Shown: piece after piece, positions 51,908 to 61,633 of the stretch
Numbering within the stretch: the stretch's first letter is position 1
Layout of the letters: each line of letters begins with the position of its first letter
Assembly (NCBI GenBank): GCA_021324775.1
Contig: JAJPIM010000026.1
Coordinates: forward strand, 153,556 to 217,555
Direction of reading: 5' to 3'
DNA from: Gemmatimonadota bacterium
GTDB taxonomy: Bacteria > Gemmatimonadota > Gemmatimonadetes > Gemmatimonadales > Gemmatimonadaceae
Length of the DNA stretch: 64,000 bases
Made by a program: the position numbers and the translations under genes
The notes under the pieces: model-generated
What the model was told of the DNA's origin: nothing
The model's input: the letters and a program-made list of their open reading frames with translations, nothing else
The model's database searches: none

Positions 51908-51927
51908 GGGCCGGTCGCGACCGGCCC
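51908..51927. repeat. Perfect 20-base palindrome
   Basis: GGGCCGGTCGCGACCGGCCC is fully self-complementary with an eight-base stem around TCGCGA-type centre. It lies in the gap between the convergent GT4 and CPXCG genes. No U-run follows on either strand, so it is more like a REP-type intergenic palindrome or a bidirectional RNA hairpin than a standard terminator. Confidence 0.6.
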
Positions 51928-52016
51928 CTACCAGGGACGAATTCGGTGCCGGCGGCCGACGGTCACCTGGGTGCGAATTGCGGTGCCGCCTGCGCGCCGG
52001 CGCGCCTGCGGTTCGG

Positions 52017-52295
52017 TCAGTCCGCGTCCGCGGCCGTCACGCGGATCTCCGCGGTGCCGTCGCGCCTGTATTGGACGTGGACGTTCCACGGCTGGCAGCA
52101 GACCTGGCAATCCTCCACGTAGTCCTGCCTCCGGCCGCCCGACGGATCGAGCGCGATCTCGTTTGCGGCGCCGCAGTACGGGCAGGAGACCGCCGCGCCC
52201 TCATCGGCGTGACCCATTTCCTCGTCGTCCGGGTCTCCGGCGGCCGGCCCGTCATCGTCGCCGCGATCTCGCGGCGATCCGCGCCGCGCCATCAT
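52017..52295 (-). CDS. CPXCG-motif cysteine-rich protein
   Basis: A 92-residue small protein with CPYCG (Cys38, Cys41) and, 22 residues later, DCQVCCQPWNV (Cys63, 66, 67), the zinc-ribbon pattern of the CPXCG family of unknown role. The N-terminal 30 residues are charged and disordered-looking, so the internal Met27 may be the true start. ATG 52295 overlaps the arfB stop (ATGA), so both are co-transcribed. Confidence 0.8.
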   Translation of the reverse strand: MMARRGSPRDRGDDDGPAAGDPDDEEMGHADEGAAVSCPYCGAANEIALDPSGGRRQDYVEDCQVCCQPWNVHVQYRRDGTAEIRVTAADAD

Positions 52296-52720
52296 TCGCC
52301 GTGGTCCCGGCGCCGCTGTCGTTTCGTATCTGCGCGGCGTCGCTTGGTGTCGAGCCGCTGGCGAACCGAGGCCGCCGTGGGGCGGGTCGGCCGCCTCCGC
52401 TTCGGGATGGCGAGCGCGCGGGACACGATCGCCACCAACCGGGACTCCGCCGCGGTGCGATTCTGCCGCTGGCTGCGAGAGTCCGCCGCGACCACGCGCA
52501 GATCGCCATCGGCATCGACGCGGCTGGCCAGCCGCGTGAGGACGAGACTTCGCTGCTCCTCATCGAGTGCGCGCGTGCGGGCGACGTTCCATACGACTTC
52601 GATGCGTGTGGAGGAGGTATTGACGTGTTGGCCCCCGGGCCCACCCGCGCGGGTCGCGCGGATCACCAACTCGTCGCGTGGGATGACGATCCCGTCCCGC
52701 ACGGGGAGACCGTCAGACAT
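52292..52720 (-). CDS. arfB: Alternative ribosome-rescue factor ArfB (class I peptide chain release factor domain)
   Basis: A 142-residue peptidyl-tRNA hydrolase with the catalytic GGQ in RAGGPGGQHVN (residues 29-31) and a basic tail (KRRRPTRP, then KRRRADTKRQRRRD) that fits the empty mRNA channel of stalled ribosomes. ArfB frees ribosomes that have run off truncated mRNA. Length is as usual. It is followed by the CPXCG gene with a four-base overlap. Confidence 0.93.
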   Translation of the reverse strand: MSDGLPVRDGIVIPRDELVIRATRAGGPGGQHVNTSSTRIEVVWNVARTRALDEEQRSLVLTRLASRVDADGDLRVVAADSRSQRQNRTAAESRLVAIVSRALAIPKRRRPTRPTAASVRQRLDTKRRRADTKRQRRRDHGE

Positions 52721-52783
52721 GCCGGACCGGCGGGGCTGTCAACGGGGTGGAGCGGGCCGGGCCTGAGTGGGCCCGTGACGCGG

Positions 52784-53740
<957 letters not shown>

Positions 53741-53795
53741 AGTCGTAGCGCGCGGAAACCGTTTCGCACGCGACTCGTCCTCAAGATAAACCATA

Positions 53796-55799
53796 ATGGC
53801 CGACGGCGCGCCCCTTTCGTCCCCCCCCGCATCGCCCCTCCCGCCGCGCCCGGCGGTAGGTGCGACCGCCTCAGCGCAGCGCCGGCGGCTGCAGCAGGCG
53901 ATGCTCGACCCACGGCGGATGATCCGGTGGGTCTATCTGGGCCGCTTCTCCGTTGCGACGTCCATTTTCCTGGCCGCGCAACTCGTGTGGAGCAGCGCCG
54001 CTACCTCCGACACGCGCATCGCGTCGCTCATCTTCGCGATCACGATGGTGTTTACGGTGGCTTCGGCGGCATATACCGAGGTCTACGGTACCCGGCGCGG
54101 GTCGCCGAAGCTGGGCAGAAACTTCCTCTACGGGCAGTGCGCCTTCGATCTGGTGCTCGTCACCGCCGTCGTTCATGTCACGGGCGGAGGGGCTTCGCAG
54201 TTCGCGCTGTTCTACATCCTCGTCATTGCGAGCGCCGCGCTCCTGCTGCCCGTTGGCGGCGGACTGCTCGTCGCGCTGATGGGTATCGTCTGCTACTTCG
54301 TGGAAGTGCTGTGGCTGAGCGGCACCTCACCCGATATCGGCGTGTGGCTCCAGCTCGTGGTATTTGGCACCGTCGCGCTCGCCAGTGGCTACATCAGCGC
54401 CAGGCTGCAGGAGGCCGGACAAGGGACGGCGGCGGAGCTCGTCTTCGTCCGCCTTCAGGCCGACGACATCCTGCGAAACATCCGGAGCGGCATCGTGACC
54501 GTGGACGCGCAGGGGACGCTTCTGTTCGCAAACCCTGCCGCCGGGACGCTGCTCGGGATCCCGTTCGCCGACCTCATCGGTACGCCGGTCCTCGATCGCA
54601 TCGCCCGCGCGTCGCCGACCGTGGCGCGGGCCCTCGCGCGGGCGGCCGTCGACGGCCTCCGGACGACGCGTGCCGAGGACGTGATCCGGTTTGCGGATCA
54701 GGCCTTTCCGATCGGACTGACGACGACTTTCAGCGATGGCGATGGCGCGACCGTCGGCCGCACAGCGACCGCGATCTTCCAGGACATCTCCGGCCAGAAG
54801 CGCCTGGAGAGCCTTCATGTCCGCGCGGGGCGGCTCGAGGCGATCGCGGAGCTGAGCGCGTCGCTGGCCCACGAGATTCGCAATCCGCTGGCGTCGATCC
54901 GCAGCGCGGTCGAGCAGCTCACGGGCATGCTCTCCCGTCCGAATGTTGCCCCGGGCACGCCGGGGGGTGTCAGCGCGCATCGCGCCGGGAACGGCCACAC
55001 CAAGGGAAACGGGAACGGCAGCGGCACCAGTGGGCGTGGTAATGGCCACCGCAACGGCTACCAGAACGGCCTCGGGGGCGACCCCATCGCCGGCCACACG
55101 GCGGATGCGGGGCCGAGCCGCCGGAACGCCGGTCATGATGCCGCCCGTGACACGGCGGTGAGCACGGACGACGACGACGCGCGCACCCTGGGCGCGCTCA
55201 TCGTGCGGGAGTCCGACCGGCTGTCGCGGCTCCTCACGGAGTTTCTCGATTTTGCGCGCGTCCGTGTGGCTCGTTTGTCGCCTGTGGACATCGCCGCGGT
55301 CGCACGCGGTGCGGCGAACCTCGCCATGGCGCACCCGGACGTGAAGGAGGGACTGCGAGTGAAGTGCATGACGCCGGAGACGGCAGTGATCATCGATGGG
55401 GATGAAGACCTCCTGCACCGGGCGGCGTTCAACCTGGTGCTCAACGCGGTACAGGCCGCCCCTCTGGGCGGCCATGTGCAGCTCGAGGTGTCGCACATCC
55501 CGTCCGACCAGTTGCCGAGCGGCGTGACGTTCGAGCGGGGAGCCGTCTCGCTCCGCGTGACGGACGACGGACCGGGCATCGCGCCGGAGATTCGCGACCG
55601 GCTGTTCGAGCCCTTCATTACCACCAAGGGTGGTGGCAGCGGACTTGGCCTCCCGATCGTCCACCGCGCCATCGAGGCACACCGGGGCGTGGTGCTCGTG
55701 GACTCGGGACCGGGCCGGGGCACCCGGTTCACCGTGCTCCTGCCATACGACCAATCCGACGAAGCGGAGCTCGAAACCGCCGCGGGGCCACACGCATGA
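53796..55799 (+). CDS. pilS: PilS-like sensor histidine kinase with insert in the dimerisation domain
   Basis: A 667-residue kinase. Six membrane helices (about 45-200) are followed by a PAS-like domain (about 225-340) and then the HisKA phospho-acceptor in SLAHEIRNPLASIRSAVEQL (His359). A low-complexity Asn/Gly/His-rich stretch at about 379-462 then separates helix 1 from helix 2 (RESDRLSRLLTEFLDFARV). The HATPase follows with NLVLNAVQAAP, DDGPGIAPEI and GGGSGLGLPIV. Membrane layout and pairing with PilR mark it as PilS, which controls pilin transcription. It overlaps pilR by four bases. Confidence 0.88.
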   Translation: MADGAPLSSPPASPLPPRPAVGATASAQRRRLQQAMLDPRRMIRWVYLGRFSVATSIFLAAQLVWSSAATSDTRIASLIFAITMVFTVASAAYTEVYGTRRGSPKLGRNFLYGQCAFDLVLVTAVVHVTGGGASQFALFYILVIASAALLLPVGGGLLVALMGIVCYFVEVLWLSGTSPDIGVWLQLVVFGTVALASGYISARLQEAGQGTAAELVFVRLQADDILRNIRSGIVTVDAQGTLLFANPAAGTLLGIPFADLIGTPVLDRIARASPTVARALARAAVDGLRTTRAEDVIRFADQAFPIGLTTTFSDGDGATVGRTATAIFQDISGQKRLESLHVRAGRLEAIAELSASLAHEIRNPLASIRSAVEQLTGMLSRPNVAPGTPGGVSAHRAGNGHTKGNGNGSGTSGRGNGHRNGYQNGLGGDPIAGHTADAGPSRRNAGHDAARDTAVSTDDDDARTLGALIVRESDRLSRLLTEFLDFARVRVARLSPVDIAAVARGAANLAMAHPDVKEGLRVKCMTPETAVIIDGDEDLLHRAAFNLVLNAVQAAPLGGHVQLEVSHIPSDQLPSGVTFERGAVSLRVTDDGPGIAPEIRDRLFEPFITTKGGGSGLGLPIVHRAIEAHRGVVLVDSGPGRGTRFTVLLPYDQSDEAELETAAGPHA

Positions 55800-57169
55800 C
55801 GGCGGAAACCAAGCCGACCGTACTGGTCATCGACGACGAGACCGGCATTCTGGAGTCGTTGCGCATCCTGCTCAAGAACGAAGGCTTCATGCCGGTGATC
55901 GCCAACGGCGGCAAGCAGGCCCTCGAGCAACTCGCGGATCTGCGCCCCGACATCATCCTGAGCGACGTCCGCATGCCGAACGTCGGGGGCGTCCAGGTGC
56001 TGAGCGCCGCACGGGCGCTGGATCCCGAGATGCCCGTCATCCTGATGACGGCGCAGGCGACACTGCAGTCCGCCATGCAGGCGGTCAACGAAGGTGCGTT
56101 CTATTACATCCAGAAGCCGTTCCGCAACGACGAGCTGCTCGCCATCCTGCGGCGAGCGGCCGAACACCGCACGCTGCGCGTCGAGAATCGCTCACTGCGG
56201 CAGGAAATCACGCGCCGGGAGCGGACGGCGAGCGGACGTCCGGCGGGAACGAGCAAATGCTGGCTCGACGTCGTCCGGCTGGCCGAGGTGGTCGCGCCCA
56301 CCGATTCGACGATCCTGATACAGGGCGAGTCGGGAACGGGGAAGGAGATCATCGCCCGGTACATCCATCAGTTGTCGCAGCGGAGCGAGGGGCAATTCCT
56401 CTCGATCAACTGTGGCGCGCTGCCCGAGAGCCTCCTCGAATCGGAACTGTTCGGGCACGTGAAGGGATCGTTCACCGGCGCGGTCAAGGACAAGAGCGGA
56501 TTGTTCACGGCGGCCGCCGGCGGCACGTTCTTCCTCGACGAGATCGGCGAGACCACCTCGGCGACCCAGGTCAAGCTGCTGCGTGTACTGCAGCATCGCG
56601 AAGTGATTCCCGTCGGCGCGACCGATGCGCAGCCGATCGATGTCCGTCTCCTGGCCGCGACCAACCGCGACCTCGAGGAAGAGATCAAACGCGGCAACTT
56701 CCGCATCGATCTGTTCTACCGGCTCAACGTGATCGCGATTCACTTGCCGCCTCTCCGGGAACGCCGTGACGACATCCCGGTCCTCATCGACCTCTTCCTG
56801 CATCGCTCGGCGGAGGCCCGCAACGAGCCGGTGAAGCACGTGAGCCCTGACGCTCTCGACGTGCTCAAGAACTTTGCGTGGCCCGGCAACGTCCGGGAGC
56901 TGGAGAACGCGCTGGAGCGTGCAGTGATCCTCACGACCGGGGACGTCATCGACGTGGCGGTCCTTCCCGAGCGCCTCACACAGCGGCGCGTGGAGCCGCT
57001 CATCTCGGAGCGGCCGGCGTTGAATCCGACACTCGACGCGATCGAGCGCGCGTACATCATGTGGGTGCTGCAGAGCGAGGGCGGCAACAAGACGAGAGCT
57101 GCCGAGGTGCTCGGCATCGACCCGTCCACGCTCTATCGCAAGCTGTCGCGATTCGAGGTCGAGGCGTGA
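55796..57169 (+). CDS. pilR: PilR-like sigma-54-dependent response regulator
   Basis: A 457-residue NtrC-family activator. The receiver domain (about 8-120) has VIDDETG and the phospho-accepting Asp in ILSDVRMP. The AAA+ domain has GESGTGKE, the sigma-54 contact loop GSFTGA (PilR-type, not GAFTGA), GGTFFLDEIGE and the arginine-finger region. A Fis-type helix-turn-helix (AEVLGIDPSTLYRKLSRF) ends the protein. It should activate sigma-54 promoters such as the one before pilA at 63765. It overlaps pilS upstream and the next gene downstream (GTGA). Confidence 0.94.
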   Translation: MTAETKPTVLVIDDETGILESLRILLKNEGFMPVIANGGKQALEQLADLRPDIILSDVRMPNVGGVQVLSAARALDPEMPVILMTAQATLQSAMQAVNEGAFYYIQKPFRNDELLAILRRAAEHRTLRVENRSLRQEITRRERTASGRPAGTSKCWLDVVRLAEVVAPTDSTILIQGESGTGKEIIARYIHQLSQRSEGQFLSINCGALPESLLESELFGHVKGSFTGAVKDKSGLFTAAAGGTFFLDEIGETTSATQVKLLRVLQHREVIPVGATDAQPIDVRLLAATNRDLEEEIKRGNFRIDLFYRLNVIAIHLPPLRERRDDIPVLIDLFLHRSAEARNEPVKHVSPDALDVLKNFAWPGNVRELENALERAVILTTGDVIDVAVLPERLTQRRVEPLISERPALNPTLDAIERAYIMWVLQSEGGNKTRAAEVLGIDPSTLYRKLSRFEVEA

Positions 57170-58863
57170 CCCTCGCGGCCGCCCGGCGGGGGGCGGTCGC
57201 GCTCCCGCCCTGGGCGGCCGCCGCGACCGTGGGGCTCGTGACGCTCGGCGTCGCGATGGCGGTGGTCCGTCCGTACGTCATCGGGGCGTTCCACGACGAT
57301 GCCATCTACGTGATCCTCGGGCGTGCGCTGGCCTCCGGCGCCGGATACCGCTACCTGCACTTGCCGGGTACACCGCACGCGACGCATTACCCTCCGGGCT
57401 ATCCCGCGCTGCTGGCGATCCTGTGGCGGGTCGCGCCGCAATTCCCGGACAACGTGCTGCTGTTCGAGCGCGCCAACGCGTGCCTGCTGGGCGTCGCTGG
57501 GGCAGTCGGATACACACTCGTGCGTCGGTGCACGCAGCTGCGTGCGCCGTGGGCTGCCGCCGTGGCGATCGTCGGGACCGCCACGGTGCCATCACTGGCG
57601 CTAGCCACCGTAATCCTGTCCGAATCGCTCTTTCTCGCGGTGCTGCTTGGGGCGCTGGTGGCGTCGGAGGCAGTCGTGGCGCCGGCGAACCCGGAGGCGC
57701 CGGATCGGTGGAGCGGCCCTTCGGGCCGAGCGTGGAGACAGGAGACAGGAGATAGGAGAAAACCGAGAGAGAAGAGCGATAGAGAGAACGCCACCGCGGC
57801 TGCAATCGCGGGGCTGTTGTGCGGTGCCGTTGGTCTCGTGCGCACCGTCGGCATCGTGGTCGTGCCGGCGGCCGTTGCGGTGTGCCTGATTCGCCGGCGC
57901 CCGCGAGCGGCGCTCGTCGTTGGTGCGGTCGCGACGGCGATGCTATTGCCGTGGCAGCTCTGGGTCTGGCGGCATTCCGCCGAACTGGCGCCCGTGCTCC
58001 AGGGCGAATACGGATCCTACTCCGGGTGGCTCACCGGGGCGTTGGGCCGTCATGGCCTCGGCTTTGCGTTCCGGACCGCGCAACAGAACGTATCCGACAT
58101 GGTCGCGATGCTGGAGATTCAGTTCGAGCCCCAGTTGCCTCTCGTCGTAAAGCGGATCGCGATTGCAGCGAGCGCTGCCTTGACCGTTGCGGGACTCGCC
58201 CGGATGGCAAGGACCGCTCCCGTGACCGCCGCGTTCGCCGTGTTGTACGCCGGTGAAGTAGTATTCTGGCCGTTTCCCCCGTTCCGGTTCGTCTGGGCGG
58301 TGTGGTTCCTCGTCGTCCTGGTGATGGTGGCGGGCGCGGTCGCGTTCTGGGAGTGGCGGCCGCGAGCCGGGACGGCCGTGCGGCTTGCGACGATGCGGGT
58401 GGCGAGAGCGGCGGCTCTCGCGGGGGCGCTGATGGTCGGGCTCGGGGTCGGCCGGTACAACGTGCTTGGGTTTCGCGGGCACTGGTGGAACACCATGCAG
58501 GAGAGTCTTTCGGTGAAGATGAACGTCCCGCTGGCGTGGTTGGCGTCGCACCCGGCACTGCCGGGTGTCGTGGCGAGTGACCAGGAGCCTGCCATCTTTC
58601 TATATGCGGGGCGGACCGGAGTGCCCTGCAACTCCTTCACGCCCGATGAATACATCTATCCACGTGACACGGCGCACGATCGCGCGATTCTGGGCGTGGT
58701 GCTCCGCCGCTTTCCTGTCGGCGCCGTCGTTGCGACGGGGCCCGCGTGTGCGCTTGCGGCGCTTCGTCTCACGCGGGCCGATTCGCCGGCGCGGCCGGCG
58801 GCTCTCATTCCCGTCGATACCATGACCGCCGGATTCGCAGTCTTCGCGCGAGGCACACCATGA
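57166..58863 (+). CDS. Multi-TM glycosyltransferase, GT39/ArnT-like
   Basis: A 565-residue membrane protein with about 11-13 helices. The first external loop holds FHDDAIYVILGRAL and YPPGYPALLA, the catalytic and substrate motifs of GT-C enzymes that use polyprenyl-phosphate sugars (PMT/ArnT type). A short hydrophilic stretch at about residues 190-209 is encoded by a purine-rich repeat. GTG 57166 overlaps pilR and its stop overlaps the following GT2, placing it in the pilSR operon. It likely transfers a sugar to protein or lipid outside the membrane. Confidence 0.75.
   Translation: MTLAAARRGAVALPPWAAAATVGLVTLGVAMAVVRPYVIGAFHDDAIYVILGRALASGAGYRYLHLPGTPHATHYPPGYPALLAILWRVAPQFPDNVLLFERANACLLGVAGAVGYTLVRRCTQLRAPWAAAVAIVGTATVPSLALATVILSESLFLAVLLGALVASEAVVAPANPEAPDRWSGPSGRAWRQETGDRRKPREKSDRENATAAAIAGLLCGAVGLVRTVGIVVVPAAVAVCLIRRRPRAALVVGAVATAMLLPWQLWVWRHSAELAPVLQGEYGSYSGWLTGALGRHGLGFAFRTAQQNVSDMVAMLEIQFEPQLPLVVKRIAIAASAALTVAGLARMARTAPVTAAFAVLYAGEVVFWPFPPFRFVWAVWFLVVLVMVAGAVAFWEWRPRAGTAVRLATMRVARAAALAGALMVGLGVGRYNVLGFRGHWWNTMQESLSVKMNVPLAWLASHPALPGVVASDQEPAIFLYAGRTGVPCNSFTPDEYIYPRDTAHDRAILGVVLRRFPVGAVVATGPACALAALRLTRADSPARPAALIPVDTMTAGFAVFARGTP
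57734..57792. repeat. Purine-rich stretch with 7-base repeats inside the GT39-like gene
   Basis: GGAGACA, GGAGACA, GGAGATA and GGAGAAA follow one another at 57734-57761, then a run of mostly A and G continues to about 57788. It encodes a charged segment (RQETGDRRKPREKSDRE) in a loop of an otherwise hydrophobic protein. The related complement TCTCCTGTCTCC occurs at 49739-49750. Confidence 0.75.
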
Positions 58864-59684
58864 CCGAGCCACGCACCGTGAGCGCGCCAATCGGGGACGA
58901 CGGGAGCGCGTCCGGCAGTCCGGCACCGCTGGACCGGGAGCCCCCTTCGCAGGTCACGGCCCGCATGCGCGGCCGCACCCCGCTGCCACGGGAGCAGTTG
59001 CGCCTCTCCGTTCTCATCCCCGTCTACAACGAAGAGCACACGATCGAGCTGATCATCAGTCAGGTGCACGCGGTTCCTGTTCGCAAAGAGGTCATTTGCG
59101 TCAACGACATGTCGACCGATGGGACCAGGGCCGTGCTCGAGCGGTTGGCCGCGAAGGGTCGCATCGACCGGCTGATCCATCATCCCGTCAACCGGGGGAA
59201 GGGTGCCGCCATCCGCACGGCGCTCGCGGCGAGCACCGGCAATGTCGTGATCGTGCAGGATGCGGACCTCGAATACGATCCCGCTGATTGGCCGGCGCTG
59301 CTCGAGCCGATCGTCGAAGGGCAGGCCGATGCCGTGTTCGGGTCGCGGTTCCTTGGCGGACCGCACCGGGTTCTCTATTTCTGGCACTCCGTGGGCAATG
59401 CCGGGTTGACGATGTTCAGCAACATGTTGACGAATCTCAACCTGACCGACATGGAGACGTGCTACAAAGCCGTGCGCGGGGACCTCGCGCGCGGCCTGCG
59501 GCTCACATCGGACCGGTTCGGCTTCGAGCCCGAGATCACGGCTCGTCTCGCGAGCGCCCACGCCCGGATATTCGAGGTTCCGATCAGCTATTCGGGGCGA
59601 ACGTACGCCGAGGGGAAGAAGATCGGCTGGCGCGACGGGGTGGCGGCGGTCTGGCACATCATCAAGTTCAACCTGCTGGCGTAG
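58860..59684 (+). CDS. Glycosyltransferase family 2, polyprenyl-phosphate sugar synthase-like
   Basis: A 274-residue cytoplasmic GT-A enzyme with LSVLIPVYNEEHTIELII (49-66), VNRGKGAAIRTAL, the DxD region VQDADLEYDPADW and YKAVRG. It has no membrane helices, like the soluble DPM1 catalytic subunit. DPM1-type enzymes make polyprenyl-phosphate mannose or glucose, the donor needed by GT-C enzymes such as its three neighbours. ATG 58860 overlaps the GT39-like stop (ATGA). The 48-residue N-terminal extension is Pro/Ser-rich. Confidence 0.85.
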   Translation: MTEPRTVSAPIGDDGSASGSPAPLDREPPSQVTARMRGRTPLPREQLRLSVLIPVYNEEHTIELIISQVHAVPVRKEVICVNDMSTDGTRAVLERLAAKGRIDRLIHHPVNRGKGAAIRTALAASTGNVVIVQDADLEYDPADWPALLEPIVEGQADAVFGSRFLGGPHRVLYFWHSVGNAGLTMFSNMLTNLNLTDMETCYKAVRGDLARGLRLTSDRFGFEPEITARLASAHARIFEVPISYSGRTYAEGKKIGWRDGVAAVWHIIKFNLLA

Positions 59685-59739
59685 GGGTTCTCGCACCGCT
59701 CTTTCTGACCTCTGAGCGCCCTCGCGCGTCCGCTCATGA

Positions 59740-61605
59740 GTGAGCGAGGCGACGCAGCAACCGGAAACCGGATCGGGAGAGAGGGGCGCGGTCCACGCTG
59801 TCCCGGGTGGCCCCGAGTGGCGTTCGTTCGTCGCGATCGGTGCGCTCGCGCTGGCGGCGTCGGCCACCGGCATTCACAACGGATTCACGTACGACGATCG
59901 GTCGATCATCGTGCAGGATCCACGGGTCCATCACCTGAGCCACCTGGCGCGGCTGTGGACCGAGACCTACTGGCCGCGGTGGATGGGCGGCGGCCTCTAT
60001 CGCCCGTTCACGATGTCGGCATTCACCGCGGAGTGGGTGGCCGGGCATGGGGCGGCGTGGATTTTCCACGCGGTCAACATCTCCCTGTACGTCGCCGTCT
60101 GCCTGGCTGTCTACGCCCTGGCGGCGCTGGTGTTGCCGAGGACTCTCGCGGCGGTCGCGGGCGCGCTGTTTGCCGTCCACCCGGTCCACGTTGAGGCGGT
60201 CGGGAATGTCGTAGGGCAGTCCGAGCTTTGGGCCGCCGTCTTCGTGGTCATGGCGGTCGTTCTGTACATCACGTGGCGGCGGGAGACGATTGCCGGCATC
60301 CCGAAATACGCGCCGCCGGACGTCATCCCTCCCGGCGACCCGATCGGCGGCTGGAATCGGATCGCGACGATCGCCGGGCTGATCGCGCTCGCCTGCGCGT
60401 CGAAGGAGCATGCGATCGTCGCGCCGGCACTGATCGCGGCCGCGGAACTACTGGTGATCGAGGACCCAAGGCCGGCGGGCACACGGCTCCGCGCGCTCCG
60501 TCCCGGCGCGCTTCTGATCGTGGCGGTCGTTCTCGGGTACGTCGTCATCCGTTCGCACGTCGTCGGTGCATGGACGGGCGACCGCGCCAACGTCGTGTTC
60601 GAGCACCTCACTCCCGGTGCCCGGCGGTGGACAATGCTCGGTGTCGTGAGCGAGTGGGTGCGGCTACTGCTTTGGCCTGCACGTCTCGTGGCGGAGTACT
60701 CGCCTCCGGAGATCCGGCTCCACCAGCACTTCGAGGCGAGCCTGCTCGGAAGCATCGGGCTGCTCATCGCGCTCGCCGTGCTGTTGCTAGTATCGGTGCG
60801 CCGCTGGCCCGCTGGCGCGTTCGCGCTCGCGTGGCTCGCCATCACTCTCGTCCTGGTGAGCAACCTCATCGTGCCGACCGGAGTGATTCTCGCCGAGCGT
60901 ACGCTGTTCCTCCCGAGCGTCGGCATCGTGCTGCTGGTGGGGGCGGTCGTGGAGCGGCTGGCGGCCGTGTCGTGGAACGAGTTCGCGGCAGGTGCGGGAA
61001 TCGGGCGGCGCCTGGCGATTTCGGCGTTCGCGCTGGTGCTGGTCCTCGGCCTCGCCAAGAGTGCCGTCCGCCAGCCGGTGTGGAGCAGCAACGCGTCGTT
61101 GTTCTCGCAGGGCGTGCGTGATGCCCCCTACAGCTATCGCGCGCACGATGTGTATGCGGGCCTGCTGTTCGAGGCCGGCAACCGCCGCGATGGGGAGCGC
61201 GAGGCACGCATCGCGTTGCACCTGTATTCGCACGATGGCGTGTTGTACCGGGATCTGGCGAACGAGTACATGCGGGCCGGGCTGTGCAGGCCCGCGGTGC
61301 CGCTTCTCAAGCGTTCGATCGCGGAAGCGACCGTCCAGTCGGATGCCTATGTGCTGCTCGCCCGATGCCTGTTGGCCGAGGGCGATACCGCCGGGGCGAG
61401 GAAGCAGGTACTGCGGGGCGTCGCGCGCGGACCATACGGAGCGGTCTACCATCAGGTACTCCTGTCGGTGGACAGCGCCGAGTCGCGGCGCCCGCGCCTG
61501 CAGCCAGTCCAACAGCCAGTCCAACAGCCAGCCCAACGGCCCGGGGCGGGCCGGACGAGCGCGCGGGAATTGTCCGCGATCGGAGGGGGGAGCGGTACGC
61601 CGTGA
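59740..61605 (+). CDS. TMTC-like membrane protein with C-terminal TPR (predicted O-glycosyltransferase)
   Basis: A 621-residue protein. Its N-terminal two thirds have about 10 membrane helices with GFTYDDRSIIVQDPRVH (the DD motif of GT-C enzymes) and LYRPFTMSAF, then LFAVHPVHVEAVGNVVGQSELWAAVFV, which is the DUF1736/TMTC signature. Two or more TPR units follow (about 480-580), then a Gln/Pro tail made by a 12-base repeat. Animal TMTC proteins O-mannosylate cadherins. GTG 59740 follows the GT2 by 55 bases. Confidence 0.75.
   Translation: MSEATQQPETGSGERGAVHAVPGGPEWRSFVAIGALALAASATGIHNGFTYDDRSIIVQDPRVHHLSHLARLWTETYWPRWMGGGLYRPFTMSAFTAEWVAGHGAAWIFHAVNISLYVAVCLAVYALAALVLPRTLAAVAGALFAVHPVHVEAVGNVVGQSELWAAVFVVMAVVLYITWRRETIAGIPKYAPPDVIPPGDPIGGWNRIATIAGLIALACASKEHAIVAPALIAAAELLVIEDPRPAGTRLRALRPGALLIVAVVLGYVVIRSHVVGAWTGDRANVVFEHLTPGARRWTMLGVVSEWVRLLLWPARLVAEYSPPEIRLHQHFEASLLGSIGLLIALAVLLLVSVRRWPAGAFALAWLAITLVLVSNLIVPTGVILAERTLFLPSVGIVLLVGAVVERLAAVSWNEFAAGAGIGRRLAISAFALVLVLGLAKSAVRQPVWSSNASLFSQGVRDAPYSYRAHDVYAGLLFEAGNRRDGEREARIALHLYSHDGVLYRDLANEYMRAGLCRPAVPLLKRSIAEATVQSDAYVLLARCLLAEGDTAGARKQVLRGVARGPYGAVYHQVLLSVDSAESRRPRLQPVQQPVQQPAQRPGAGRTSARELSAIGGGSGTP
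61501..61536. repeat. 12-base tandem repeat, three units, coding
   Basis: CAGCCAGTCCAA twice and CAGCCAGCCCAA once, abutting, encode QPVQ, QPVQ and QPAQ at the C-terminal tail of the first TMTC-like protein. The frame is kept because the unit is a multiple of three. Confidence 0.85.
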
Positions 61606-61633
61606 CCGGCACGCACGCCCGGACGCAGGACCT

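Noticed and set aside
54327..55793. Long minus-strand open frame opposite pilS
   Set aside because: The plus strand has a complete histidine kinase with all motifs; the opposite frame has none.
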